64,000 nt of DNA from Rhodococcus sp. Leaf247 (GTDB lineage Bacteria; Actinomycetota; Actinomycetes; Mycobacteriales; Mycobacteriaceae): NCBI RefSeq assembly GCF_001426185.1, contig NZ_LMRP01000001.1, forward strand, positions 722,765 to 786,764. The letters run 5' to 3'. Within the stretch, counting starts at the first letter, position 1. Each line of letters starts with the position of its first letter. The notes beneath the pieces are model-generated. The model saw nothing but the letters and a program-made list of their open reading frames with translations, was not told the DNA's origin and ran no database searches. A program made the position numbers and the translations under genes. Positions 8,994 to 23,321 of this stretch are shown here, piece after piece.

Positions 8994-10634
8994 GTGAGCA
9001 CCCCGTCCGTCGACACCGACACCACCACCGCGGTCCCCGCGACCGGCACCACCCCGCCGAAGAATCTTCGGCGCGAGGTGGACCGACGTCGGACCTTCGC
9101 CGTGATCTCGCACCCGGACGCGGGAAAGTCGACGCTCACCGAAGCTCTCGCCCTGCACGCCCGCAAGATCTCCGAGGCCGGAGCGATCCACGGCAAGGCG
9201 GGGCGTCGTTCGACCGTCTCCGACTGGATGGAGATGGAGAAGGCCCGCGGCATCTCCGTCAGTTCGACGGCGCTGCAGTTCGAGTACGCGGATCACACCA
9301 TCAACCTGGTGGACACTCCCGGGCACGCCGACTTCTCCGAGGACACGTATCGCGTCCTGACAGCGGTGGACGCCGCCGTCATGTTGATCGACGCCGCGAA
9401 AGGGCTCGAGCCGCAGACGCTCAAGCTGTTCCAGGTGTGTCGACACCGCGGCATTCCCGTGATCACCGTGATCAACAAGTGGGACAGGCCCGGCCGCTCT
9501 CCCCTGGAACTGCTGGACGAGATCGACGAGCGCATCGGTCTGACGCCCACTCCCCTGTTCTGGCCGGTCGGGATCGCCGGCGACTTCCGCGGCCTGCTCG
9601 ATGTCTCGGAGCAGCAGTACATCCACTTCACCCGCACCGCCGGCGGCGCCACCATCGCTCCCGAGGAATTCATGGGTGCCGACGCCGCGGCCTCGCGTGA
9701 GGGCGAGGAGTGGACCACCGCTGTCGAGGAGAGCGAACTGTTGGTCGAGAGCGGCCAGCACCACGACGAGGACGCGTTCCTCGCCGGCCGGACGTCGCCG
9801 GTGATCTTCGCGTCGGCGATGTTGAACTTCGGCGTCCACCAGATCCTCGACACCCTGGTCTCGTTCGCTCCGGCGCCCGGCCCCCGGCCGGACATCGCCG
9901 GCGGAGAGCGTGAGGTCACCGACCCGTTCAGCGCCGTGGTGTTCAAGGTGCAGGCCGGTATGGACACCGCCCACCGTGACCGGTTGGCATTCATGCGCGT
10001 CGTGTCCGGTGTATTCGAACGCGGCATGGTGGTCACGCATGCCCAGACCGGCAAGCCGTTCACCACCAAGTACGCGCTGACGGTGTTCGGCCGTGAGCGC
10101 ACCACGGTGGAGAACGCGTATCCCGGCGACGTCGTCGGACTGGTCAACGCGACAGCGCTGGCGCCCGGTCACACCTTGTACGCGGACCGGAAGGTCGAGT
10201 TCCCTCCGATTCCGTCGTTCGCGCCGGAACATTTCTCGGTGCTGCGCGCCGAGAGCGCAAGCAAGTACAAGCAGTTCCGTCGCGCGGTCGACCAGATGGA
10301 CCAGGAAGGTGTCGTGCAGATCTTGCGTAACGACATCCGCGGAGATGCCTCTCCCGTCCTGGCTGCCGTCGGACCGATGCAGTTCGAAGTGGTCGCAGCG
10401 CGTATGAAGTCGGAATTCGGTGTCGAAGCGCGGATGGAACCGCTGGGGTACTCGATCGCTCGACGTACCGACGCGGAGTCGGCAGGCGAGCTGGGGCGGC
10501 AACGAGGCATCGAGGTCTTCACCCGTAGCGACGGCGTGCTGTTGGCACTGGTCAGCGACAAGTGGCGCCTGCAATACATCCAGAAGGAGATGCCGGAGCT
10601 CACTCTGGAGCCTCTGGTTGCCGCCGCCGACTGA
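8994..10634 (+). CDS. prfC: Peptide chain release factor 3
   Basis: RF3 is a translational GTPase that recycles RF1/RF2 from the ribosome. The 546-aa protein carries G1 SHPDAGKSTLTEAL near residues 38-51, the RF3-typical RGISVSS switch, G3 DTPGHADFSEDT and G4 NKWDRPGRSP, then the family C-terminal domains including the QFRRAVDQMDQEGVVQ segment. The GTG start at 8994 follows a GAAAGG ribosome-binding site. Length fits E. coli RF3 (~529 aa). It lies divergent from the acyl-AMP ligase. Confidence 0.96.
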   Translation: MSTPSVDTDTTTAVPATGTTPPKNLRREVDRRRTFAVISHPDAGKSTLTEALALHARKISEAGAIHGKAGRRSTVSDWMEMEKARGISVSSTALQFEYADHTINLVDTPGHADFSEDTYRVLTAVDAAVMLIDAAKGLEPQTLKLFQVCRHRGIPVITVINKWDRPGRSPLELLDEIDERIGLTPTPLFWPVGIAGDFRGLLDVSEQQYIHFTRTAGGATIAPEEFMGADAAASREGEEWTTAVEESELLVESGQHHDEDAFLAGRTSPVIFASAMLNFGVHQILDTLVSFAPAPGPRPDIAGGEREVTDPFSAVVFKVQAGMDTAHRDRLAFMRVVSGVFERGMVVTHAQTGKPFTTKYALTVFGRERTTVENAYPGDVVGLVNATALAPGHTLYADRKVEFPPIPSFAPEHFSVLRAESASKYKQFRRAVDQMDQEGVVQILRNDIRGDASPVLAAVGPMQFEVVAARMKSEFGVEARMEPLGYSIARRTDAESAGELGRQRGIEVFTRSDGVLLALVSDKWRLQYIQKEMPELTLEPLVAAAD

Positions 10635-10638
10635 CGGC

Positions 10639-10706
10639 TTGGGATATCTCCGTAACTCGCCTCACCATTGTTGGGGCAATATCTAGTCCTTTGGGCGATA
10701 TATAGG
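10639..10706. repeat. Three related TTGGG...ATATCT-type direct repeats upstream of a hypothetical gene
   Basis: Within the AT-rich gap after prfC the motif occurs as TTGGGATATCTC (10639-10650), TTGGGGCAATATCTAG (10671-10686) and TTTGGGCGATATATAGG (10690-10706). The last two share 11 of 13 core bases at a 19-bp period, about two helical turns. The AT content contrasts with the flanking genes. Repeats of this kind are typical of operators; no binding factor can be named. Confidence 0.5.
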
Positions 10707-10813
10707 CGTTACTTCGATCTCGTGGTACTTTTTTTCTGTTCGAACGTACTTCTGGTTTGTTCTTGGAAGTTGTTCGAGACACGTACCGAGACGATCGAGG
10801 AGTAGTCCGAACA

Positions 10814-11269
10814 ATGAGCGACGGATCAAGCGGGCCTTTGACGGGCATCAAGATCGGCAAAGCACCTGCCCATCGGTCTACCCGGACACCCACGAACGCC
10901 ACCCCGAAACCGAGTGAGGTCGACATGACAACCAGTGATCAGATTTCCGAACACGCGTTGCCTGGCGGCAGCTCGTCCACCAACGGCTCGTCGAACGGCA
11001 GCAGCTTCGCCGCCGGTCGTCACCCCAGCCCCGACCGCCGCACCGCGATGGGCATCGCGTCCATCCGCATCGCCGGTCGCCTGACGCAGAACGAGATCAC
11101 CAGCCGGGACACGCGTCCGATGGATTCCTCCACCGGCCCCGACGAGCTTCTCCAGCTTCTCGGCGAGTACCTCACCTCCGGTGGGCTCGCGAGCCCCGAG
11201 CTGCACGTCCGTTCCAACGGCACCACGGTCGTCCTCGACCTGCAGAACCCCGCCAAGGGCTTCCGCTGA
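10814..11269 (+). CDS. Hypothetical protein, low-complexity N-terminus with a conserved-looking C-terminal segment
   Basis: I do not recognise this family. From ATG 10814 the product is 151 aa; an in-frame ATG at 10925 has the better ribosome-binding site (GAGG five nt upstream) and would give 114 aa. The N-terminal half is rich in Ser, Thr, Pro, Gly and Asn and probably disordered. The C-terminal ~45 residues (DELLQLLGEYLTSGGL, then LHVRSNGTTVVLDLQN) look folded, with one helix and a beta hairpin. No signal peptide or membrane segment is visible. Codon usage and a downstream terminator support a real gene. Confidence 0.6.
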   Translation: MSDGSSGPLTGIKIGKAPAHRSTRTPTNATPKPSEVDMTTSDQISEHALPGGSSSTNGSSNGSSFAAGRHPSPDRRTAMGIASIRIAGRLTQNEITSRDTRPMDSSTGPDELLQLLGEYLTSGGLASPELHVRSNGTTVVLDLQNPAKGFR

Positions 11270-11293
11270 TCTACAGCCACACCTGATACGACC

Positions 11294-11325
11294 GAAGCCC
11301 CCGGCATCGACACGCCGGGGGCTTC
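11294..11325 (+). terminator. Hairpin terminator after the hypothetical gene
   Basis: GAAGCCCCCGGC and GCCGGGGGCTTC form a 12-bp stem around an 8-nt loop, starting 24 nt past the stop of the 10814-11269 gene. Confidence 0.8.
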
Positions 11326-11360
11326 GTCGTGTGCACATGCGGTCCGACCCAGCACGCACA

Positions 11361-11392
11361 AAGGCGACCCGAGAAGAATCTCGGGTCGCCTT
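11361..11392 (-). terminator. Hairpin terminator of the fasciclin-lipoprotein gene
   Basis: AAGGCGACCCGAGA and TCTCGGGTCGCCTT form a 14-bp perfect stem with a 4-nt loop. It lies ~95 nt downstream of the minus-strand gene ending at 11486. Its symmetry, with A/T runs at both ends, allows bidirectional termination. Confidence 0.75.
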
Positions 11393-11485
11393 GTGCTACT
11401 TCACGACGGACACAGTCGGGGGACGACCGTCGAGAAGAGAGTTGTTCGTACTACCGGTCACGCAGATTCACTCGGAAGGAGTGGA

Positions 11486-12169
11486 TCATGCGGGGGGCAT
11501 CATGACCGAGTCGACGAGGTAGACGGTCGCGTTGGCGGTCTTGACGCCACCGCACACCAGGTTGGAGTCGTTGAACTTGAGCGACTCGCCCTCACCGGTG
11601 ACGTTGACTGCCTGGCCCTCGACGGAGGTCTGCTCGCCGGCGATGGCGTCGGGAGCGATCTGGCCGGGGATCACGTGGTACGTGAGGATCTTGGTCAGCA
11701 GCGCCGAGTCGGTCTTCAGCGTCTCGATGGTGGCGGGGTCGATCTTGGCGAACGCGTCGTCGGTCGGGGCGATGACGGTGAACTCGGAGCCGTTCAGCGT
11801 GTCGACCAGGTTGACGCCCGGGTTCAGTCCACCGGAAACCGCTGCGGTGAGCGTCTTCAGGATCGGGTTGTTCGAGGCAGCGACGGCGACCGGATCGGCA
11901 GCCATTCCGCTCACGGAGCCGGCGCCGTCCGGGACCTGCTCGGCGTAGCCGGCGCAGCCGGAGCCGACGAGGTTGGAGGCCGGATCGGCACTGGAGTTCA
12001 TGGCGGTGCTGGACGACATGGCGGACGACGACGAGGTCATCGACTCCATGCTGCTCGTGGCGGTGTCGGTAGCAGTGCTGCTGTCATCGGACGAACATGC
12101 GGACAGTCCGAGGAGTGCGACTGCTGCGAAGCCGACTGCAACTGCACTCTTGCTCTTGGTGACGCTCAT
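11486..12169 (-). CDS. Secreted fasciclin-domain lipoprotein (MPT83/MPT70-like)
   Basis: Fasciclin (FAS1) domain proteins act at the cell surface in adhesion. The 227-aa product has a lipoprotein signal peptide with lipobox LSAC at ~23-26, a Ser/Thr/Met linker (~27-62), then one FAS1 domain from ~90 to the end. FAS1 blocks are visible as [25 protein letters not shown] (landmark at ~125-150), [10 protein letters not shown] and the terminal [11 protein letters not shown]. It resembles mycobacterial MPT83, which is also a lipoprotein with one FAS1 domain. It has its own downstream terminator and appears monocistronic. Confidence 0.88.
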   Translation of the reverse strand: MSVTKSKSAVAVGFAAVALLGLSACSSDDSSTATDTATSSMESMTSSSSAMSSSTAMNSSADPASNLVGSGCAGYAEQVPDGAGSVSGMAADPVAVAASNNPILKTLTAAVSGGLNPGVNLVDTLNGSEFTVIAPTDDAFAKIDPATIETLKTDSALLTKILTYHVIPGQIAPDAIAGEQTSVEGQAVNVTGEGESLKFNDSNLVCGGVKTANATVYLVDSVMMPPA

Positions 12170-12332
12170 GGCGAGAAACCCTTCGTTTACGGAACTTGTA
12201 GCCGCTCACCGCCGGTGATGATCACCGGCCGCTGTCGGTTGTGTCATCCACCATTCGGATCCGGGTCCCATGGGGGATTGGTGACGGTTGTGAGAAAAAT
12301 TCCCACCTGCTCGAACGGCAGTCTCCGCGCTC

Positions 12333-13007
12333 CTACTCGCGCGGATCAGTGCGCGTCGGACCCAGTTCCGGCGGAAGATCGGTCGGAAGGCAGGTTTCCT
12401 GCGTCGCGGTGAACCATCCCGTGTACCGAAACAGTTGTCCCAGAGTGCGTCCGCGCACTTGGATGTCGATGCGGTGACGTTGCTGCTCCTCGTCCCACCA
12501 CTCGCGGCCGGTCGTCTCCGCGGACAGGATGCCCGGCGGCTTGATCGATCCACGAGGTGCCAGGAACCGGGGAAGGCCGCTGTCGAGCTGCAACCCGCCG
12601 TCCGCATCCGCGGAACACTGTGTGTGAACGACCATGTCGGGGCCGGACCCGATGTAGTCCAGCGCGCCGCGCGAGCCGACGACCATCACCGAGTCCAGCG
12701 CGACCTCGTGGCCGGGGAACTGGAAGCGCCGGACGAACGCGAGTGTCGGCCGACCCAGGTCGTCGGTGTACGCGTAATTTGCGATGGTGAACGGGATGTC
12801 CGTGCCGGACCCGGAGGGCACCATCTTGCGCTTACCGCCGAGCCACAGCGCCGGTGGCGGAAGCAACGCCGAGTGCGAAATGGATTCCATGACACCGGTT
12901 CCGAACTGTGCGACATGATCGTCCGCACCGAAACCGAAGCGCCACTGCACTTTCGGATGAAGCTTCTCGAACTCCGAGCCCATGACTTCGGACACGACGG
13001 ATGCCAT
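12333..13007 (-). CDS. DUF4166 domain-containing protein
   Basis: A 224-aa protein of unknown function that resembles the DUF4166 family. Visible landmarks are the N-terminal GSEFEKLHPKVQWRFGF, a GTGVMESISHS segment, FVRRFQFPG near the middle and VRGRTLGQLFRYTGWF near the C-terminus. No signal peptide or membrane helix is seen. I chose ATG 13007; the frame is open upstream but that part is Arg-rich and lacks a good ribosome-binding site. It sits alone between the fasciclin gene and the ABC-F gene, on the same strand as both. Domain name is from pattern memory. Confidence 0.7.
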   Translation of the reverse strand: MASVVSEVMGSEFEKLHPKVQWRFGFGADDHVAQFGTGVMESISHSALLPPPALWLGGKRKMVPSGSGTDIPFTIANYAYTDDLGRPTLAFVRRFQFPGHEVALDSVMVVGSRGALDYIGSGPDMVVHTQCSADADGGLQLDSGLPRFLAPRGSIKPPGILSAETTGREWWDEEQQRHRIDIQVRGRTLGQLFRYTGWFTATQETCLPTDLPPELGPTRTDPRE

Positions 13008-13096
13008 CGTCACTCCTGCCGCACATCGCGGTCGCCGATCGACCGCCTGAACGCGAGAGTAGCCCGACCCGGCCGAGCCGGGTCGGGCGCGAGCGG

Positions 13097-14880
<1,784 letters not shown>

Positions 14881-14881
<1 letters not shown>

Positions 14882-15831
14882 CAGTGTTGTCCCCGGTTCG
14901 TGTCGTTCTGGTCGCGTTCGGTGCGCACTCGCGCTCCGCTTACCGGTCCACGTGCCACGCGTACCGTGCGGCAGACGCCGGCGCCGGACAGTTCCGCGCC
15001 CACCTCCACCGCGTGATCCTCCGATGCACAGAGGAAGGCGCAGGTAGGACCCGAGCCGGAGACGATGCCCGCGATCGCGCCCGCCTCGATCCCCGCGCGC
15101 AGGGTCCGTCTCAAGCCCGGCTCCAGCGACAGCGCCGCGGCCTGCAGGTCGTTGCCCAGCAGTGGGCCCACACGCGCGGGATCCCCGGATGCGAGAGCTT
15201 GCATCAGCTCGTCCGGCGATCCGAGCCGCGGAGGTTCACCCCGCTCACGCAGGCGGTCGAGTTCGGCGTACACGGCGGGGGTGGACAGGCCACCCTTTGC
15301 CAGCGCCAACACCCAGTGGAACGAGTTACGCGACAGGACGGGCAGCAGCTTCTCCCCGCGCCCGGTGCCGACGGCCGTGCCGCCCGAGACCGAGAACGGC
15401 ACGTCGCTCCCCAACTGGGCGGCGAAGTCCATCACGGTGGAGCGTGACAGGCCGAGGTTCCACAACGCGTCGAGCGCGACGATCGTGGCAGCCGCGTCGG
15501 CACTGCCGCCGGCCATGCCGCCGGCGACGGGAATTCCCTTGTCGATGGTGATCGCGACCGAGGGCGCGCGGCCGGCGTGAGCGGCCACCAACTCGGCCGC
15601 CTTCCACGCCAGGTTGCTGCTGTCGGTGGGCACGGACGCCGCGTCGTCACCGAGAACGGTGACCGACAACGACTCGGCGGCGACGACGGAGACGTCGTCG
15701 ACGAGCGAGAGGGCGTGGAAGACGGTGGTGAGTTCGTGATAGCCGTCGGGGCGCAGGTCACCGACTGCGAGATGCAGATTGACCTTGGCGGGGGCGCGGA
15801 CCGAGACCGGCCGCGGAACGACTGTGAGCAC
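14881..15831 (-). CDS. ispE: 4-diphosphocytidyl-2-C-methyl-D-erythritol kinase
   Basis: A GHMP kinase of the MEP isoprenoid pathway that phosphorylates CDP-ME at the 2-hydroxyl. The 316-aa protein starts at GTG 15831 and shows the early [22 protein letters not shown] block, the ATP-binding loop [14 protein letters not shown] at ~110 and the C-terminal [11 protein letters not shown] motif. Usual length is ~290-315 aa. It precedes the ABC-F gene by a one-base overlap. In M. tuberculosis the order rpfB-ksgA-ispE is an operon; here the plus-strand WYL gene separates ksgA from ispE. Confidence 0.95.
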
Positions 15832-15916
15832 GACATATCACTCTAGTCGGCCGACGGACAAGGTCCGAACCGGATAGAGGACACTTCTCGTCCGCTATCG
15901 GGAGCATCATGGGCGC

Positions 15917-16897
15917 ATGCGTGAGACCTCGGCCCGACTGCTCGCCCTGCTGTCCCTCCTGCAGACGCGTCGCGACTGGTCCGGTCAGGATCTCGCCGAG
16001 CGCCTGCAGATCACTCCGCGAACCGTGCGCCGTGACGTGGACCGACTGCGATCGCTCGGCTATCCGGTGGACGGCACCGTGGGGGTCGGCGGCGGATACC
16101 GCCTCGGTGCGGGCGCCGAGATGCCGCCGCTGCTGCTCAGCGACGACGAGGTCATCGCCGTGGCCGTCGGATTGCAGAGCGGCGCTTCCGCGTCGGTGAT
16201 CGGGACGGCCGAATCGGCGGTCGGCGCGCTCGCGAAGTTGCGGCAGGTGATGCCGTCGCGGCTCCAGCACCGACTCGACGCTCTGACGATCGACGTGCTT
16301 CCGTCCGCGCGACCCGTGCCCTCCCGCGTCGACGTGGTGGTGCTGACCGGCATTGCGACGGTATGTCAGAACCACGAACGCCTGCGCTTCGACTACCGCA
16401 CACACACCGGTGACGTCATGCGGCGCGAGGTCGAGCCCTACCGCCTGGTCAGGTCGGGGATGCGGTGGTACCTGGTGGGGTGGGATCTGGCGCGAGAGGA
16501 CTGGCGCTCGTTCCGGGTGGACCGCATGGAGACCAAGATTCCGACCGGCCCCCGGTTCACGCCGCGTGACCTGCCCGAGGGCGGGGCGGCCGAGTTCGTC
16601 GCCCGCGGCATCGATCGCGCCTTCTCCGCCGCTCGTGGCCGGGTGATCCTGCACGTCCCGGCCGGCGACGTCGAGCACCTCGTCGACCCCGAGTGGGGAA
16701 CTCTGGAGACGATCGACGACGCGCGATGCGCGGTGGCCGTGACCTCGGACAGTTACACCTCGATGGCGCGCTGGCTGTCGGCGTTCGACGTCGACTTCAC
16801 GGTCGTCGGCCCGGACGATCTGGTGCAGGCCTGCCGGATCGAGGCGGACCGGCACAGTCGGCTGGCGCGTCGCTACGCCGGCGCCCTGGACGACTGA
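15917..16897 (+). CDS. HTH/WYL-domain transcriptional regulator
   Basis: WYL regulators bind DNA through an N-terminal winged HTH and sense a ligand, often a nucleotide or single-stranded DNA, through the WYL domain. The 326-aa protein has an HTH at ~12-55 ([20 protein letters not shown]), a GGGYRLG turn, and a WYL-type core with [16 protein letters not shown] at ~178-193, which contains the characteristic Trp-Tyr-Leu. It is inserted between ispE and ksgA, facing away from ispE. Its 3' end overlaps the ksgA 3' end by 25 bp (convergent). The target is unknown. Confidence 0.88.
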   Translation: MRETSARLLALLSLLQTRRDWSGQDLAERLQITPRTVRRDVDRLRSLGYPVDGTVGVGGGYRLGAGAEMPPLLLSDDEVIAVAVGLQSGASASVIGTAESAVGALAKLRQVMPSRLQHRLDALTIDVLPSARPVPSRVDVVVLTGIATVCQNHERLRFDYRTHTGDVMRREVEPYRLVRSGMRWYLVGWDLAREDWRSFRVDRMETKIPTGPRFTPRDLPEGGAAEFVARGIDRAFSAARGRVILHVPAGDVEHLVDPEWGTLETIDDARCAVAVTSDSYTSMARWLSAFDVDFTVVGPDDLVQACRIEADRHSRLARRYAGALDD

Positions 16898-17748
16898 GCG
16901 AGGCGGACGAATGCCGCGGCGTCCAACGTCTCACCGCGCGCCGACGGGTCGACCCCGGCCTCGACGAGTCGGCGCTCCGCGTCCGCCGCGGACCCGGCCC
17001 AGCCGGCGAGTGCTGCACGAAGAGTTTTGCGGCGTTGCGCGAAGGCCGCATCGACGACGGCGAACAGCGTCTTCCGGAATGCCTCGTCCATGGGCCACTG
17101 CGGATCGGCATGACGATCGATCCGCACCAGACCCGATTCGACCTGCGGCACCGGCCAGAACACCGTGCGCCCCACCGCGCCCGCTCGGCGGACGTCACCG
17201 AAGTACGCCGCCTTGACGCTGGGAACTCCGTACGTCTTGCTGCCGGGAGGTGCGGCGAGTCGGTCGGCGACCTCCGACTGGACCATCACCAACGCCGTGC
17301 GCAGCGTCGGAACCAGGGCCAGGAGATGCAGAAGCACCGGGACGGCGACGTTGTACGGGAGATTGGCGACGAGGGCGGTCGGTGCGCCGGGAATCTGATC
17401 CCTGGTGACGCGCAACGCGTCGGCGCCGACGACGGCCAGTCGATCGGCGCGCTCCCCCGCACGCTCCGACACGGTACGGGGAAGTCGTTCTGCCAGAACG
17501 GGATCGATCTCGACGGCGACGACGTCGTGCACGACGTCGAGCAACGCCAACGTCAGCGATCCCAGACCGGGTCCGACCTCGAGCACCGTGTCGTCCGCGC
17601 CGACGCCGGCGGCCGAGACGATGCGGCGCACGGTGTTGGCGTCGTGCACGAAGTTCTGCCCCAACGTCTTGGTCGGACGTAGGCCCAGCTCGGCCGCCAG
17701 TGTGCGAACTTCGGCGGGTCCCAGCAGCTGCACTCGGTTGTCTGACAC
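16873..17748 (-). CDS. ksgA: 16S rRNA (adenine1518/1519-N6)-dimethyltransferase KsgA
   Basis: Dimethylates two adjacent adenosines in the 3' hairpin of 16S rRNA late in 30S assembly. From GTG 17748 the protein is 291 aa with [14 protein letters not shown] near residues 23-36, the SAM-binding [22 protein letters not shown] and the catalytic NLPYNVAVP. An in-frame extension upstream is Arg/Ser/Pro-rich and overlaps rpfB, so it is not real. It follows rpfB by 25 bp on the same strand, the arrangement known from mycobacteria. Confidence 0.95.
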   Translation of the reverse strand: MSDNRVQLLGPAEVRTLAAELGLRPTKTLGQNFVHDANTVRRIVSAAGVGADDTVLEVGPGLGSLTLALLDVVHDVVAVEIDPVLAERLPRTVSERAGERADRLAVVGADALRVTRDQIPGAPTALVANLPYNVAVPVLLHLLALVPTLRTALVMVQSEVADRLAAPPGSKTYGVPSVKAAYFGDVRRAGAVGRTVFWPVPQVESGLVRIDRHADPQWPMDEAFRKTLFAVVDAAFAQRRKTLRAALAGWAGSAADAERRLVEAGVDPSARGETLDAAAFVRLAQSSRAPA

Positions 17749-17773
17749 AGGGGAAGAGTAGTCGGGCGCGGGA

Positions 17774-21435
<3,662 letters not shown>

Positions 21436-21454
21436 TCACGAGAGAGGCGCGTAC

Positions 21455-21715
21455 GTGAGCGACGAGCAAGAGTTGATGCAGAAGATCACCGCGAAGATCG
21501 ACGCTCGATTGGGTGCACAGACCAACGGCCTGCAGAACGAGGTGCCGCCCGGCGCCAGTGCGCAGGACGACGACGAGGACGGCGAACGCGGACCCCTGGG
21601 CCGTGACTACCACCTGGCCGGTAAGTACGCGCAGGCCCTGGCCATCAACGAGCCGAGCGTGATCGACCGCGCCGAGTTCGATCGACTGGTGGAGACCTAC
21701 GGCGACGACGACTGA
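21455..21715 (+). CDS. Small acidic hypothetical protein
   Basis: An 86-aa soluble protein starting at GTG 21455 with GAGAGG upstream, 19 bp after the transporter ATPase and so possibly in the same transcript. It begins with an amphipathic helix (EQELMQKITAKIDARLG), has an acidic Asp/Glu linker at ~38-45, and ends with a helical segment KYAQALAINEPSVIDRAEF and an acidic tail. I do not recognise a family. Real coding is supported by codon usage and the ribosome-binding site. Confidence 0.65.
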   Translation: MSDEQELMQKITAKIDARLGAQTNGLQNEVPPGASAQDDDEDGERGPLGRDYHLAGKYAQALAINEPSVIDRAEFDRLVETYGDDD

Positions 21716-21727
21716 CGCGTCGCCGCG

Positions 21728-21763
21728 ACCCGATCGTGACCTGAGCATCGGTAACGATCGGGT
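21728..21763 (+). terminator. Possible terminator of the amino-acid transporter operon
   Basis: ACCCGATCGT and ACGATCGGGT form a perfect 10-bp stem with a 16-nt loop, 13 nt past the small hypothetical gene. No T-tract follows. Confidence 0.5.
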
Positions 21764-21828
21764 GGTGGTCGCCGACACACCCTTCGACCGCCGAGCAGAA
21801 CGCTCGGTACGGACACCCTGGAGGCCCG

Positions 21829-22473
21829 GTGACCACTCTCTCGCGTTCGATGGCCGTTCTCGCCGTGGCGGCATGTGCCGCCGCGGCCGTGTCGTGCGGT
21901 TCCGGCGGCACAACCGGGACGGCGCTCCCCGTCGACGACACAGCACCCTCGTCCTCCGCTCCGGCGCCTGCGTCTCCACCCGCGCCGGCTCCGGCACCGC
22001 AGGTGGAGACGCAGACCGAGACGGTCACCGTTCCGGCACCCGCACCGGTGCAGCCCGCGCAGGTGGTGCCCTGTGTCGATCCGAACTCGCTGAACGTGCG
22101 CACTGCGGTGGCGAATCTGGGTACCGACTCCCAGGGCGGGGTGTTCGTCATCGACGACCACACTCCCGGCACCAGCGCCGACGGGTGCCCGACGCTGGAG
22201 TGGGCGCGGGCGACGGGCACCGGCATCCGGAACGGGACGGTGCAGTCGCACGTCCTGTTCTTCACCAACTCGGGTGACTACCTCGGGACCGCCACGTCGG
22301 ATGCGTACAGCTACACCTCGGTGGTCGGTGCGACCGACAGCACGGTCACGGTGCGCTACCGCTGGCTGAACCCCGACGACGCGTTGTGCTGCCCGTCGAA
22401 CACCTCGTTCGTCGAGTTCGACCTCACCGGGAACACCATCACCCCGTACGGCGAGTTCCCGCCCCCGAACTAG
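21829..22473 (+). CDS. LppP/LprE-family lipoprotein
   Basis: A 214-aa predicted secreted lipoprotein with signal peptide and lipobox AVSC at ~20-23. A Pro/Ala/Ser-rich linker (~35-75) is followed by a globular domain with VPCVDPNSLNVRTAVANL and GTGIRNGTVQSHVLFF, a pattern I associate with the actinobacterial LppP/LprE family; two CC residues occur in DALCCPSN near 190. The start is GTG 21829. Function is unknown. It converges on tatD, sharing 4 bp at the 3' ends. Confidence 0.75.
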   Translation: MTTLSRSMAVLAVAACAAAAVSCGSGGTTGTALPVDDTAPSSSAPAPASPPAPAPAPQVETQTETVTVPAPAPVQPAQVVPCVDPNSLNVRTAVANLGTDSQGGVFVIDDHTPGTSADGCPTLEWARATGTGIRNGTVQSHVLFFTNSGDYLGTATSDAYSYTSVVGATDSTVTVRYRWLNPDDALCCPSNTSFVEFDLTGNTITPYGEFPPPN

Positions 22474-23300
22474 ACCATCCGGTAGACCCGCTCGGCCGTG
22501 GCGGTCGCCGACGCCGCGACCTCGTCGGCGGTTCGGCCGGTCGCCTCGGCCAGCGCGCGGGCCGTGTAGGGCAGGCAGTACGGCTCGTTCGGAGCACCTC
22601 GGAACGGATGCGGTGTCAGGAACGGCGCGTCGGTCTCGAGCAAGTACTGCCCGTCCGGGACCAGCTGCGCCGCCTCCCGCAGGTCATGCGAGTTCTTGAA
22701 GCTCACGGTGCCGGAGAAGCTGAGCACGTACCCCGCGTCGACACACACCTGCGCCATCTCGGGACCCGACGAGAAGCAGTGGAAGATCACAGTCTCCGGT
22801 GCGCCCTCGTCCAGCAGCACCGCGAGAACGTCGTGGTCGGCGTCGCGGTTGTGGATCATCAACGGCTTCCCGACGCGCTTCGCCAGGTCGATGTGCCACC
22901 GGAACCCGTCGACCTGCTCCTCGACCGAGGCGCAGCCGTCGAGCTTCCCCGGCCAGTAGTAGTCGAGCCCCGTCTCCCCCACGGCGACGGTGCGGGGATC
23001 TCGCGCGAGGCGTTCGATCTCGGTCTTCACCTCGTCGGTGAGCACGTTCGCCCGCGTCGGGTGGATGGCAGTGGCCGCGAAGACGCGCGAATCCCAGTGC
23101 GCCGCAGCGACGGCGAAACGGGCCGCGTCCAGGTCGTCCGCGACGGTGACGACGCGTCCGACGCCCACCGACTCGGAACGATCCAGGATCGCCGCGACCG
23201 ACGCTGCATCGGTGGCCCCGCACGCGTCGAGGTGCGTGTGCGCGTCCACGAGCGGTGCGAGCGGAGTGGGCAAGTCGGGGGCGGGACGGTCTCTCGGCAC
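22470..23300 (-). CDS. tatD: TatD-family metal-dependent deoxyribonuclease
   Basis: TatD enzymes are TIM-barrel metallohydrolases with 3'-5' DNase activity linked to DNA repair. From GTG 23300 the protein is 276 aa with the metal-binding DAHTHLD at ~19-25, GETGLDYYW, HNRDADHD, IFHCFSSGPEMAQ and the final ETDAPFLTPHPFRG. Usual length is ~260-280 aa. It is divergent from metG with 21 bp between starts, so the promoters overlap. The neighbourhood metG-tatD-rpfB matches Mtb. Confidence 0.93.
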   Translation of the reverse strand: MPRDRPAPDLPTPLAPLVDAHTHLDACGATDAASVAAILDRSESVGVGRVVTVADDLDAARFAVAAAHWDSRVFAATAIHPTRANVLTDEVKTEIERLARDPRTVAVGETGLDYYWPGKLDGCASVEEQVDGFRWHIDLAKRVGKPLMIHNRDADHDVLAVLLDEGAPETVIFHCFSSGPEMAQVCVDAGYVLSFSGTVSFKNSHDLREAAQLVPDGQYLLETDAPFLTPHPFRGAPNEPYCLPYTARALAEATGRTADEVAASATATAERVYRMV

Positions 23301-23321
23301 GAAAGATAGAGTAGGCGCACC

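Noticed and set aside
8841-10574. A ~577-codon minus-strand frame antisense to prfC
   Set aside because: Composition is His/Arg/Gln-rich with no recognisable fold, while the plus strand encodes an intact RF3.
10735-10760. LexA/SOS box near GTTCGAAC upstream of the 10814 gene
   Set aside because: The actinobacterial SOS box is TCGAAC-N4-GTTCGA; here the half-sites are in a compact GTTCGAAC palindrome without the N4 spacing.
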